From Pseudomonas chlororaphis (GTDB lineage Bacteria > Pseudomonadota > Gammaproteobacteria > Pseudomonadales > Pseudomonadaceae): a DNA stretch of 64,000 bases. The position numbers and the translations under genes were made by a program. The notes beneath the pieces are model-generated. The model did no database searches. It was not told where the DNA came from and saw nothing but the letters and a program-made list of their open reading frames with translations. Numbering within the stretch: position 1 is the first letter of the stretch; the number at the start of each line of letters is the position of its first letter. Where the stretch lies: the NCBI RefSeq assembly GCF_003731765.1, contig NZ_MOAL01000004.1:496001-560000 (forward strand), read 5' to 3'. This document shows positions 8,872 through 17,827 of the stretch, in pieces.

Positions 8872-11579
8872 CCTGCTGGATTCGCCTCGGCATCGAGCCG
8901 ACCAAAGACCATGAAGTGATCCGCGGTGCCTACCGGGCGCGCCTGCCCGAGCATCACCCCGAGACCGACCCGCAAGGTTTCCAGGCCCTGCGCCAGGCTT
9001 ACGAAGCGGCGCTGCAATACGCTCGGCAAGCAGAGGCGGCGGCTGATAAGGCCTCTGAGGATGAGGGGATGGGCGACGACAGCCCTTTGATCGATCCCCA
9101 GCCGGATGAGGTTTCCCCGGTCCTGGCCGATTTCAACGGGTTGCTCGACGATGAGACGCGGTGCTTCGATCCTGCCGCCTGGCAAGGTTTTATCCAGCAA
9201 CTCGACCAACTGCCCCTGGAGTCGCTGGAGCAGGTCAGTTGGCAGGTGCTGCACACGTTGATCGATTGTGGCCCGCTGTCCTACGCCTGTGCGCGCTTGT
9301 TGGAGCGACGCCTGGGTTGGTCCAGCCAGTTGCTGCAACTGGACCTCGGTCACGCCCAGCAGATCGATCAGTTTCTCCAGCGCATCGAGCAGGACGACCC
9401 GTTCGACACCGCGCAAATGAGCCAATGGTCGCCGGCCGCGCAGGTGGAAACTCTGTGGTACACGCGCACCCTGGAGCAGTTGTACCAGCAGCGTCCGCTG
9501 CACGAGTTCGTGGCTTTTTTCAGCCAGCACACCTGCCTGCCTTTGCCCCGGGAAGAGGCCTTTGTGCAACGCCTGCTGGTGCAATGCTCCCTGGCCGGGA
9601 TTGGCGGCCCAAGCCTGCTGGAACTCTGCCAGGAACGGCATCGACAGGCCCCGGATGACGCTGATGCGCTGTACCTGCTGGCCTGTCAGGCCAGTGCGTT
9701 GGGGCTGACGCATCAGGCGCTGCAGCACTGGTCGAGGCTCTGGCAGCAGCACCAGCATCCCCAGGCGGCCACGTGGTTGCTCGGGCTCTGTGCCGAGCGC
9801 CAGCCGCTTTGGCAACCTTTGTTGATCCAGGCCTTCGATCGCCTGGAAAATTTCCGCGCCTGGCCCCAGGGCCTGGGCGATGTCGAGCAGGCGTTCGGCA
9901 GCCCGTCGCAGCGGCCGGAAACCCTGGCCCGCTGGTACGGCTTGAACAATCATCGTCTCAAGGGCCTCGCCGGAGCCTTTGTCGATTGGCGCCTGGGCGC
10001 TGATGAGTGGCCGTTGCTGGCGCAGCTGTGCATCGATCAAACGGATTCGAGCCTGCAACGCTTGTATCGGCATGCCTGGGCCCTGCACCGAGGCGACGTG
10101 GCGTTGCTGCAAGCGCTGCTGGCCGAGCCCGACAGCACGGATGTGCTTGAACAACTGGTGTTGGAGGGCTTCAAGTACCAGGCCGAGCAACTGCTGTGCT
10201 GGTTGACCCAGGCGCCGGTGCCCCTGGCCCTGAAGGCGTTCCTCGAGAGCCATTCAGCCCATGCATACCTGGCCCATGAGCTCAACCAGGGCGAGCCTCG
10301 GGCGTTGTGCCTGCTCTGGCTGAAACGCTGGCGGCCCTACGAGTCGCGGGCACTGGAGCGGATTGCCGAGGTTTTCGAGCCGGCCCGGCAGGGCGCTGAG
10401 GGCAGTGAGCTGGAGCTCTGGATCGACCTGGGCCGTCAGGGTGTGTACTTGCCGGCGATGTCGTCCGCCCAGGACGCCTGGTCTTGGCATCGCCAGACCC
10501 TGTTTCTCACCGGTCTGTTGCAGCAACCCGAGCGCTGGCTGGAACTGACCGGCCTCGATAGCCTCGCCAGCTTGACGGTGACCGCGAGCCATCCTTTGGC
10601 TCGCCTGTTGTCGGTGTTGCAGCGTTTACCGGCGGAGCAAAGCGGCCTGTTCGGTCTGCTCGGCTGGCTGGACAGCAAGGACCCGGTGCAAAGCCTGCTG
10701 GCCCAGCGCCTGATGAGCGTGCAGCAAGCCCTCGACAGCCCAAGGTTGCCGAGCAACCTGGCGCTGTACACCTGCTACCTCAGCGATGACCAGCCCTTCA
10801 ATGACGAGGCCCTGGGCACCTTGCTGTTTTGGGGCGTGCTGTACCAGGACCCGCTACTGGACGCCGAGCAGCATCGGGCTTTGCTCAAGGACATTGCCCG
10901 GGTCACCAGCGACGGTGACTGGTTCGAGGCCTTCCGTGACGGGTTGATCAAGGGCCAGCCAAGCCGGCCGCCGCTCACGGTGCTGGAAGCCGACGGCATT
11001 GACAGCAGCGCCTTCAGCCTGGCGGTGAACACCCTCAATGGCTTGGTGCGATACGGCAGCGCTGGCGTTCCACGGCGCAAACTGCTGCAAAAACTGCAGC
11101 GGGCCAAGGACGATACGGCCCACAGCATCGGCTTGCGCTTTGCGCTGACCGCCTTGCTGTCCTGGTGCGAACGCTTGCTGTTGGCCAAGGCCGACACTCA
11201 ACCGGCTTCGCCGCTGGCCATGTGGCGTCTGGGCACGCGCCTGGCGCAGGGGCCGTTCTTCTGGCAGGTGCTGGGCTGTGGGCTGCTGACTCCCTGGGCG
11301 GCGCTGATGTGTGGCAGCGTGCCGCTGGGCCTGGCGATTCTGCTGTTGGGGGTGTTGGCGCTATTTGGCGTTTGTTTGCGTCGTTTGCACGACATGGGCC
11401 GGGGACTGCCCACGCTGTTGATCTGCCTGCTGCTAACCCCGGCGCTGCCCTTCCTGCCGTTGCTGATGCTGGTGGCGCCCAGTGACAGCCTGCCCAACCG
11501 TTACGGCGTGCCGCCCAGCGGTGATCGGAATGCCTTGCAGGGTGGCCTGCAGGCGGCGTTGCGCCGCCTGAATGGCTGA
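8868..11579 (+). CDS. J-domain-like protein with long helical middle and DUF805-like membrane end
   Basis: 903 aa. Residues 1-60 resemble a J domain (WIRLGIEPTKDHEVIRGAYR, then a HHPETDPQGFQALRQAYEAA helix III). The invariant HPD tripeptide is HPE here (residues 30-32). The long middle part (about 60-760) is leucine- and glutamine-rich, with helical-repeat character. The C-terminus (about 780-880) has several hydrophobic segments around RRLHDMGRG, a DUF805 hallmark, so the protein is probably anchored in the inner membrane with its J-like head in the cytoplasm. It is the likely co-chaperone of the HscC encoded tail-to-tail 5 bp away, and resembles DjlB/DjlC of E. coli. The ATG start is fixed by the ATGA overlap with the DUF1266 gene. 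Confidence 0.82.
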   Translation: MTCWIRLGIEPTKDHEVIRGAYRARLPEHHPETDPQGFQALRQAYEAALQYARQAEAAADKASEDEGMGDDSPLIDPQPDEVSPVLADFNGLLDDETRCFDPAAWQGFIQQLDQLPLESLEQVSWQVLHTLIDCGPLSYACARLLERRLGWSSQLLQLDLGHAQQIDQFLQRIEQDDPFDTAQMSQWSPAAQVETLWYTRTLEQLYQQRPLHEFVAFFSQHTCLPLPREEAFVQRLLVQCSLAGIGGPSLLELCQERHRQAPDDADALYLLACQASALGLTHQALQHWSRLWQQHQHPQAATWLLGLCAERQPLWQPLLIQAFDRLENFRAWPQGLGDVEQAFGSPSQRPETLARWYGLNNHRLKGLAGAFVDWRLGADEWPLLAQLCIDQTDSSLQRLYRHAWALHRGDVALLQALLAEPDSTDVLEQLVLEGFKYQAEQLLCWLTQAPVPLALKAFLESHSAHAYLAHELNQGEPRALCLLWLKRWRPYESRALERIAEVFEPARQGAEGSELELWIDLGRQGVYLPAMSSAQDAWSWHRQTLFLTGLLQQPERWLELTGLDSLASLTVTASHPLARLLSVLQRLPAEQSGLFGLLGWLDSKDPVQSLLAQRLMSVQQALDSPRLPSNLALYTCYLSDDQPFNDEALGTLLFWGVLYQDPLLDAEQHRALLKDIARVTSDGDWFEAFRDGLIKGQPSRPPLTVLEADGIDSSAFSLAVNTLNGLVRYGSAGVPRRKLLQKLQRAKDDTAHSIGLRFALTALLSWCERLLLAKADTQPASPLAMWRLGTRLAQGPFFWQVLGCGLLTPWAALMCGSVPLGLAILLLGVLALFGVCLRRLHDMGRGLPTLLICLLLTPALPFLPLLMLVAPSDSLPNRYGVPPSGDRNALQGGLQAALRRLNG

Positions 11580-11584
11580 GAGGC

Positions 11585-13276
11585 TCAGAGCCGCAGTTCG
11601 TCCAGGGTGTCGTTGAGGCGCTGGCGCAGGCTGCTGATGTCCGGGGCGTGCTGGCGACCCAGGACGCTGTTGAACTGCTCCAGCCAGGCGCCGATCTGCG
11701 CGCGCTCATCGCCCAGGCTCTGCATCCAGGCCCGTTCCAGGCGGGCCACCAGGGTGCGGTTGGGCAAGGCGTCGCGGGGGTGGATTTTCAGCGCCGCCAG
11801 CCGTTCATGGCTGTTCTGCCGGGCTTGCAGGTCAAGGCCGGTGGGGCTGCGGTCGATGCTGTGGCTGTGGCGCTCGCCGTTGGCCAGCAGGGTCACGTCC
11901 ACTTCGAGCAAGCCGTTGATGTCGTAGCTGAAGCGCACATCCAGGGCCTGGATCTCCCCGGTGGGCGGCAGCGGCACATCGAAACCGTCGATAAAGATGT
12001 TGTCCCGTACCCAAGGGCGTTCGCCCTGATAGACCTGGATCCGGATCAGCTTCTGCTGCGCATGGGTGCTGTAGAAGCGCTGCACCCGTGAGGTGGGAAT
12101 CACCGTATTGCGTTCGATGATCGGCGAGAAGGCGCCACTGACGTCATCACCGCGCACCGAGGAAATCCCCAGGGTGTAGGGGCAGACGTCAGTCAGGATC
12201 AGTTCCTCGATGGCTTGGTCCCGGGCTTTGCAGGCGGCCTGGCTGGCGGCACCCAGGGCGACGATGGTGTCCGGGTCGAGGTGGCGGTACGGCAAACGTC
12301 CGAACAACGTGGCCACCAGTTGTTGCACCGCCGGCATGCGCGTGGCACCGCCCACCAGCACCAGGCTGTCGAGGTCCCGGGGGCGCAGCCGGGCATCGCG
12401 CAGGGCTTGTTCGATCGGTGCGCGCAGGCGGGCCAGCAGGGGTTCGTAGATTTTCAGCGCCCGGGCTTCATCCAGGGCCCATTCGCGCGTACCGCCCAGG
12501 CCATTCCAGCTCAGCGTCTGCGGGCCTTCGCCGAGTGTGCACTTGAGCTGTTCGAGGGCATCACCGAGGCTGGCCAGCGCCTGGGCATCCAGGCTGGCCG
12601 AGCTCAGTTGCCAGTCCTTGAGGCAGGCTTGCAGCAGGGCAGCGGTGAAGTCTTCGCCGCCGAGGAAGTTATCGCCGGTGGAGGCGTGGACTTCGATCAG
12701 CGGCAAGGCGTACTCAAGCACTGTGACGTCGAAGGTGCCGCCGCCCAAGTCGAAGATCAGGGTGCGTTCGAACTTCTGCTCATGCAGCCCGTAGGCCATG
12801 GCGGCAGCGGTGGGTTCGTTGATCAGGCGCTGGACCTTGAGGCCCGCCAGTTCGCCGGCAAAGATCGTGCGCTTGCGCTGTTCGTCGCTGAAGTACGCCG
12901 GGACCGAGATCACCGCTTCGCTGACCGGGCGCCCGAGCCAGGCTTCGGCGTCTTGCTTGAGGGCGCCGAGCACCAGGGCCGACAACTCCTCGGGGCTGAA
13001 GGATTGGCCGCCGAGTTCGAAGCGCTTGTCGCTGCCCATAAAGCGCTTGAACGCTGCCACCGTGCGTTCCGGGTGCGTGGTCAGGCGCGCCCTGGCGGCC
13101 TTGCCCACCAGGATGCTGCCGTCTTCGTCGAGGCTTACCACTGAGGGCGTCAGCACCTCGCCGAGGGCATTGGGGATCAGTTGGGCCTGAGCGTCCTGCC
13201 AGATGGCGATCAGGCTGTTGGTGGTGCCCAGGTCAATGCCGAGCAAGGGGCTGGGGGAGGGGATTGCATCCTGCAT
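11585..13276 (-). CDS. hscC: Hsp70-family chaperone HscC
   Basis: ATP-dependent Hsp70 of the specialised HscC group. 563 aa, shorter than DnaK (about 640) and close to E. coli HscC. The ATPase domain shows LGIDLGTTNSL (11-21), VISVPAYFSDEQR near 134, the NEPTAAAMAYGL segment near 165, and the second phosphate loop DLGGGTFDVTV near 190. The substrate-binding beta region starts near 385 (DVCPYTLGISS), and the lid is shortened, as usual for HscC. It is convergent with the J-like gene, with 5 bp between stops. E. coli HscC works with DjlB/DjlC rather than DnaJ, so the partner here is likely the adjacent J-like protein. The client is unknown. Confidence 0.92.
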   Translation of the reverse strand: MQDAIPSPSPLLGIDLGTTNSLIAIWQDAQAQLIPNALGEVLTPSVVSLDEDGSILVGKAARARLTTHPERTVAAFKRFMGSDKRFELGGQSFSPEELSALVLGALKQDAEAWLGRPVSEAVISVPAYFSDEQRKRTIFAGELAGLKVQRLINEPTAAAMAYGLHEQKFERTLIFDLGGGTFDVTVLEYALPLIEVHASTGDNFLGGEDFTAALLQACLKDWQLSSASLDAQALASLGDALEQLKCTLGEGPQTLSWNGLGGTREWALDEARALKIYEPLLARLRAPIEQALRDARLRPRDLDSLVLVGGATRMPAVQQLVATLFGRLPYRHLDPDTIVALGAASQAACKARDQAIEELILTDVCPYTLGISSVRGDDVSGAFSPIIERNTVIPTSRVQRFYSTHAQQKLIRIQVYQGERPWVRDNIFIDGFDVPLPPTGEIQALDVRFSYDINGLLEVDVTLLANGERHSHSIDRSPTGLDLQARQNSHERLAALKIHPRDALPNRTLVARLERAWMQSLGDERAQIGAWLEQFNSVLGRQHAPDISSLRQRLNDTLDELRL

Positions 13277-13420
13277 CTGGGCTCTCTTGCGTAAGGTACC
13301 GCCGACAAACGGCTCGGCGCGGCGAAAAAAGCGACCCTACAGGTTGCCTGAAAACCTGGCAATCGCCGCACCGCCGCGGGTATCAAGCCGGGCGCGGAGG
13401 ATGGGGCGGCAAGGGCGCGA

Positions 13421-16400
13421 TTAACGCAGCAGCAACCTGAAGGCCGAGAGCGGCAGGGGCCGGCTGTGCAGGTAGCCCTGGTACAGGTGGCAGTCCAGGC
13501 CCTGGAGAAACTCCAGTTGTTGTGGGGTTTCCACGCCTTCGGCGATGACCTTGAGTTGCAGGCTGCGGGCCATGGCGACAATGGCGCGGATGATTTCCGC
13601 GTCGTTCGGGTCGTGGGTGGCATCGCGAACAAACGACTGGTCGATTTTCAGGGTGTCCACCGGCAGGCGCTTGAGGTACGTCAGGGAGGAATAGCCGGTG
13701 CCGAAATCATCCATGGCAAAGCTGATGCCGAGCTTCTTCAGGCGACGCATCTTGTTGATGGTGTCTTCCAGGTTCTGGATCACGATGCCTTCGGTGATTT
13801 CCAGCTTCAGCAACGCAGACGGCAGCCGGTAGTGATGCAGGCAGTGCTCGATGCGCTCGACAAAATCGCTTTGGCGAAACTGCCGCGGGCTGATGTTCAC
13901 GCACAGGCTGAAATGCAGGGGGTCGATCAGCCCTTCAGCGATCAGTTGGCTGAAGGCCAGGCAGGCTTCGTCGAGGATCCAGGTGCCGACCTCAAGGATC
14001 AGCCCGCTGTCTTCCAGGACCTTGATGAACTCGGTGGGCGATTGCGCCCCCAGTTCCGGGTGCTGCCAGCGCACCAGGGCTTCGGCGCCGACGATGCGGT
14101 TGTCCCGGGCGTCGACCTGGGGCTGGAAATGCACGCTGAATTCGCCGCGGGTGAGGGCCAGGCGCAGGTCGGTCTCCATGCGCAGGCGCTCACTGGCGGC
14201 TTTTTGCATGGTGCTGTGGAACATCTGGGTGGTGTTGCGCCCGGAATCCTTGGCCCGATACAGGGCGATGTCGGCACGTTTGAGCAGGTCGGTGGGGGTC
14301 GAACCGTGATCGGGGATCAGCGCCACGCCAATGCTCGGGGTGACTTGCAGGCGTTGGCCGTCGAGGAACATCGGCTCCGACAGCAGTTCGCGCAGGGTGC
14401 CGGCCAGCTCGCGGACCTGTTCGCTGACCTCGCTGCGGGTGCCTTCCAGGCCGCTGAGCAGGACCACGAACTCGTCGCCGCCCAGGCGCGCCACGGTGTC
14501 TTCCATGCGCACGCTGGCCTCGAGCCGGGCAGTGATGATTTTCAGCACGGTATCGCCCACTGGGTGGCCGAGGGAGTCGTTGATGTGCTTGAAGTGGTCC
14601 AGGTCGAGGAACAACAGGGCGCCCCGCAGGTTGTGGCGTTTGAGCAGGGCAATCTGCTGGCTCAGGCGGTCCATCAGCAGCGCGCGGTTGGGCAGGTTGG
14701 TCAGCGGGTCGTGATAGGCCAGGTGGCGGATTTGCGCCTGGGCGTTCTTCAATAGGCTGATATCACGGGCGGTCAGCAGCAGGCAGGCGGTTTCATTCAG
14801 GGTGATGGGCTCCACCGAGACCTCGACCGTGAGGATTTCCCCGCGCTTGTTGCGCCCGAGCATTTCCAGGTGATGCACCCGGCCCTTGAGCTTGAGTTCG
14901 GCCATCAGCAGCGCCAATTGGCTTTCCTCGGCCCACAAGCCGACCCGGTACAGGGTGCGGCCGATGACTTCCTCGCTGCGGTAGCCGGTCAGGCGGCAGA
15001 AACCGTCATTGACCTCCAGGTAGCGCCCGGTCTCGCGTTCGGTGATGGTGATGGCGTCGGGGCTGGAGTGAAAAGCCTTGGCGAACTTTTCCTCGCTGGC
15101 CTTCAGGGCCGCTTCGGAACGTTGCTGCTGGGTGATGTCGCGCAGGGTGGTGACGATGCAGGGCTGCTTGTCCACGGTGATCTGGCGGCTGGAAATGATG
15201 CAGGTCAGGGCTTCGCCGTTCTTGTGGTGCACCACCACCGCGACATTGTTCAGGGCCTGCTCGCGGATCACCTGCTGGACCCGTTGCAGACGCTGGGCGG
15301 AGTCGTCCCAGAGGCCGATCTGCTCGGCGCTGCGGTTGAGCACCTCGTCGACCGTCCAGCCGAAGGTCTGGGTGAAGCTGGAATTGATCTCGATGAACTG
15401 CCCGGTTTCCAGAAGCGTCACGCAGATCGGGTCGGGGCTGACCTGGAACAGGCTGGCGAATTTTTCCTCGGAGGTGATCAGGCGCTGCTCGCGCTCCACC
15501 TGCTCGGTGATGTCCAGCAGGGTGCCGGCCATGCGCAGTGGGTTGCCTTGCTCGTCGCGATACAGGCGGGCGCGGCTCTCCAGGTAACGGGAGCTGCCGT
15601 CGCCCAGTTGCACCCGGTAGGTCAGTTGGTAATTGCCGGCTGGGCCTTCACGCAGGCTGCGGTAGGCGTTGCGCATGGTGTCGCGTTCTTCATCGGGCAC
15701 GCCTTCGAAAAACGCCTCGAAGGATTCATGGAACGGCACCGGCTCCAGGCCATGCAACTGCGCGGCCCGGGCCGAGCCGTAGAGCAGGCCGCTGGGGATG
15801 TGCCAGTCCCAGGTGCCCAATTGCGCCGAGTCCAGGGCCAGGTCCAGGCGTTCCTGGCTGTCTTTCAGGGCCTGCTCGGAGCGTTTGCGTTCGCTGGTGT
15901 CAAGGAAGGTGCTGAGCAGGTAGGCCTGGCCTTCCAGTTCGACCTTCTGTGCACTGAGGATGCCGTCGTGGATCTGGCCGTTGCTGGCTTGCAGCTGGAC
16001 TTCCAGGCTGGCGGCCTGGCCCTTCTTCTGTACTGCCTTGATCAGCTGCGCACGCTGCTCCGGGTTGACCCACAGGCCGATTTCCAGGGTGGTGCGGCCA
16101 ATCACGTCCTGGGCCGGCCAGCCAAACAGGCTTTCGAAGTAACGGTTGGCTTCGCTGATCAGGCCGTCTTCCAGGCGGGTCAGCAGCACCATGTTGGGGC
16201 ACAGGTGAAACAGGGTGGCGAAGCGTTTTTCCGAGCTGCTGAGGGCCGCTTCCCGCTGGCGCTGGTGGGTGATTTCGCGGATGACCCCGATCATTCGCGG
16301 CTTTCCGTGTTTGTCCGGCAACACGCTGCCATTGATTTCCAGCCAGTGCAGGCTGCCGTCGGGCCAGCGGATGCGGTGATGCATGGCGTGTTCCAGCGGC

Positions 16401-16699
16401 GCCCCGGCCAGCACCGAATGGAAGGCGCGGACGGTCCGGGCCCGGTCTTCCACGGCCAGCAGGTCAAGGTATTCGAGGTTTTCCGGCAGGGGCTGGCGCG
16501 GATCGAAGCCGAACAACGCCTGAGTGCCTCGGGACCAACTGATCTGCCCGCTCTCGATGTCCCAATACCAGGCGCCCAACCGCGCGCCGTTCAGCGCCGC
16601 GAGCAGTTGCGGAGCGCTTTCCCAGCTTTGCTCCGACTCCTTGGGATCGACGGCATGAATGCGTGGCATGGGAGGCATACGATCAGCGGGTTTGGGCAT
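13421..16699 (-). CDS. Five-PAS GGDEF-EAL cyclic-di-GMP protein
   Basis: 1092 aa, cytoplasmic; no membrane segment seen. About five PAS domains are recognisable at roughly 30-150, 155-275, 280-405, 412-530 and 537-655; the second, fourth and fifth share an S/C-P-(D/N) core such as FQVSPDPICVTLLETGQF. Next comes a GGDEF domain with intact RLGGDEFVVLL and an RxxD inhibitory site (RMED) five residues before it, then an EAL domain with GAEALVRWQHPE, EITEG, DDFGTGYSSL, IDQSFV and AEGVET. Both domains look catalytically competent, so it may make or degrade c-di-GMP depending on PAS input. ATGs at 16699, 16678 and 16669 are all possible. It is followed by hscC in the same direction across about 140 bp. 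Confidence 0.93.
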   Translation of the reverse strand: MPKPADRMPPMPRIHAVDPKESEQSWESAPQLLAALNGARLGAWYWDIESGQISWSRGTQALFGFDPRQPLPENLEYLDLLAVEDRARTVRAFHSVLAGAPLEHAMHHRIRWPDGSLHWLEINGSVLPDKHGKPRMIGVIREITHQRQREAALSSSEKRFATLFHLCPNMVLLTRLEDGLISEANRYFESLFGWPAQDVIGRTTLEIGLWVNPEQRAQLIKAVQKKGQAASLEVQLQASNGQIHDGILSAQKVELEGQAYLLSTFLDTSERKRSEQALKDSQERLDLALDSAQLGTWDWHIPSGLLYGSARAAQLHGLEPVPFHESFEAFFEGVPDEERDTMRNAYRSLREGPAGNYQLTYRVQLGDGSSRYLESRARLYRDEQGNPLRMAGTLLDITEQVEREQRLITSEEKFASLFQVSPDPICVTLLETGQFIEINSSFTQTFGWTVDEVLNRSAEQIGLWDDSAQRLQRVQQVIREQALNNVAVVVHHKNGEALTCIISSRQITVDKQPCIVTTLRDITQQQRSEAALKASEEKFAKAFHSSPDAITITERETGRYLEVNDGFCRLTGYRSEEVIGRTLYRVGLWAEESQLALLMAELKLKGRVHHLEMLGRNKRGEILTVEVSVEPITLNETACLLLTARDISLLKNAQAQIRHLAYHDPLTNLPNRALLMDRLSQQIALLKRHNLRGALLFLDLDHFKHINDSLGHPVGDTVLKIITARLEASVRMEDTVARLGGDEFVVLLSGLEGTRSEVSEQVRELAGTLRELLSEPMFLDGQRLQVTPSIGVALIPDHGSTPTDLLKRADIALYRAKDSGRNTTQMFHSTMQKAASERLRMETDLRLALTRGEFSVHFQPQVDARDNRIVGAEALVRWQHPELGAQSPTEFIKVLEDSGLILEVGTWILDEACLAFSQLIAEGLIDPLHFSLCVNISPRQFRQSDFVERIEHCLHHYRLPSALLKLEITEGIVIQNLEDTINKMRRLKKLGISFAMDDFGTGYSSLTYLKRLPVDTLKIDQSFVRDATHDPNDAEIIRAIVAMARSLQLKVIAEGVETPQQLEFLQGLDCHLYQGYLHSRPLPLSAFRLLLR

Positions 16700-16769
16700 G
16701 GGCAGCAGGCCTAGAGCGGTTTAGTGCATTGGGCTCAGCGGGTTCCAGTGACCAGCGGGAAGGCACAGC

Positions 16770-17675
16770 TTAGGCCGGGGCTCCTATTGCCTGAGTCCCT
16801 GGCAAATCGACTTGTGCATCCAGTAAGGCCATGAAAGCCCGCGCGGCATTCGACAGCGTCCGTTCGGTGTGCAGGATATAGCCTAGCTGGCGTGTGAGTT
16901 GTATGCCTGGCAATGGAATGCGCGCCACCTGATCGTCGAGCATGGTGCGTGGCAAGACGCTCCAGGCCAGGCCAATGGAGACCATCATCTTGATGGTTTC
17001 CAGGTAGTTGGTGCTCATGGCGATGTTCGGGGTCAGCCCCTGGGCTTCGAACAGGCGCTGCACAATATGGTGGGTAAAGGTGTTACCGCCGGGGAACACC
17101 GCCGGGTGCAGGGCAATGTCCGCCAGGCTGACCTGGCCGTTGCTGACCAGCGGGTGTTCCGGGGCGGCGACGAAATCCAGCGGGTCGGTCCACACCGGGG
17201 TGGCCTTGACCAGGCTATGGGGCTCGGGGGCCAGGGTGATCACCGCCAGTTCGGCCCGGCCATGGAGGATTTCTTCATAGGCCACTTCCGAGTCCAGGAA
17301 CTGGATGTCCAGGGCCACGTCCGGGTATTGCCGGGTAAAGGCCCGCAGCAGGGGCGGCAAGCGGTGCAGGCCGATGTGGTGACTGGTGGCCAGGGTCAGG
17401 CGCCCGCTGACTTCGCCGGTGAGGTTGGTCAGGGCCCGACGGGTGTCATCCAGCACGTTGATGATCTGGTAGGCCCGGGGCAGCAGGGCGCGGCCGGCCT
17501 CGGTCAAGCCGATCTCCCGGCCCAGGCGGTCGAACAGGCGCACATTGAGTTGTTGCTCCAGCCCGGCGATGCGCTTGCTGATGGCCGGCTGCGTCAGGTG
17601 CAGGCGTTCACCGGCGCCGGAAAAGCTGCCCGTCTCGGCAATGGCTATAAAGGCATTGAGGTTGGCCAGGTCCAT
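16770..17675 (-). CDS. LysR-family regulator divergent from leuC
   Basis: 301 aa from the ATG at 17675, which starts MDLANLNAFIAIAETGSFSG; an earlier in-frame start at 17705 would add ten poorly conserved residues. The winged helix-turn-helix is residues 1-62 (LHLTQPAISKRIAGLEQQL), and the periplasmic-binding-like effector domain is about 90-295. It is transcribed away from leuC, with an AT-rich intergenic stretch of about 150 bp (17690-17745), the usual LysR layout. By position it is a candidate activator of the leuCD-leuB genes, with a leucine-pathway intermediate as possible inducer; this is inference. Confidence 0.9.
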   Translation of the reverse strand: MDLANLNAFIAIAETGSFSGAGERLHLTQPAISKRIAGLEQQLNVRLFDRLGREIGLTEAGRALLPRAYQIINVLDDTRRALTNLTGEVSGRLTLATSHHIGLHRLPPLLRAFTRQYPDVALDIQFLDSEVAYEEILHGRAELAVITLAPEPHSLVKATPVWTDPLDFVAAPEHPLVSNGQVSLADIALHPAVFPGGNTFTHHIVQRLFEAQGLTPNIAMSTNYLETIKMMVSIGLAWSVLPRTMLDDQVARIPLPGIQLTRQLGYILHTERTLSNAARAFMALLDAQVDLPGTQAIGAPA

Positions 17676-17827
17676 GGTCGTATTCCAGTTGGTTATCCAA
17701 AGCATGAAAAATATGAATTTGAGTTATTTAATGTAACGCCATAGCATCAGCCTCACAAGCCAAGGGGTTATTGAGAGGTGTCAGCAATGACCCGGGGCAT
17801 AGAAACAAGCTGATGAGGAAACGTCTG

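Noticed and set aside
14870..16714. A 614-codon plus-strand frame
   Set aside because: Antisense shadow of the PAS-GGDEF-EAL gene; no recognisable domain.
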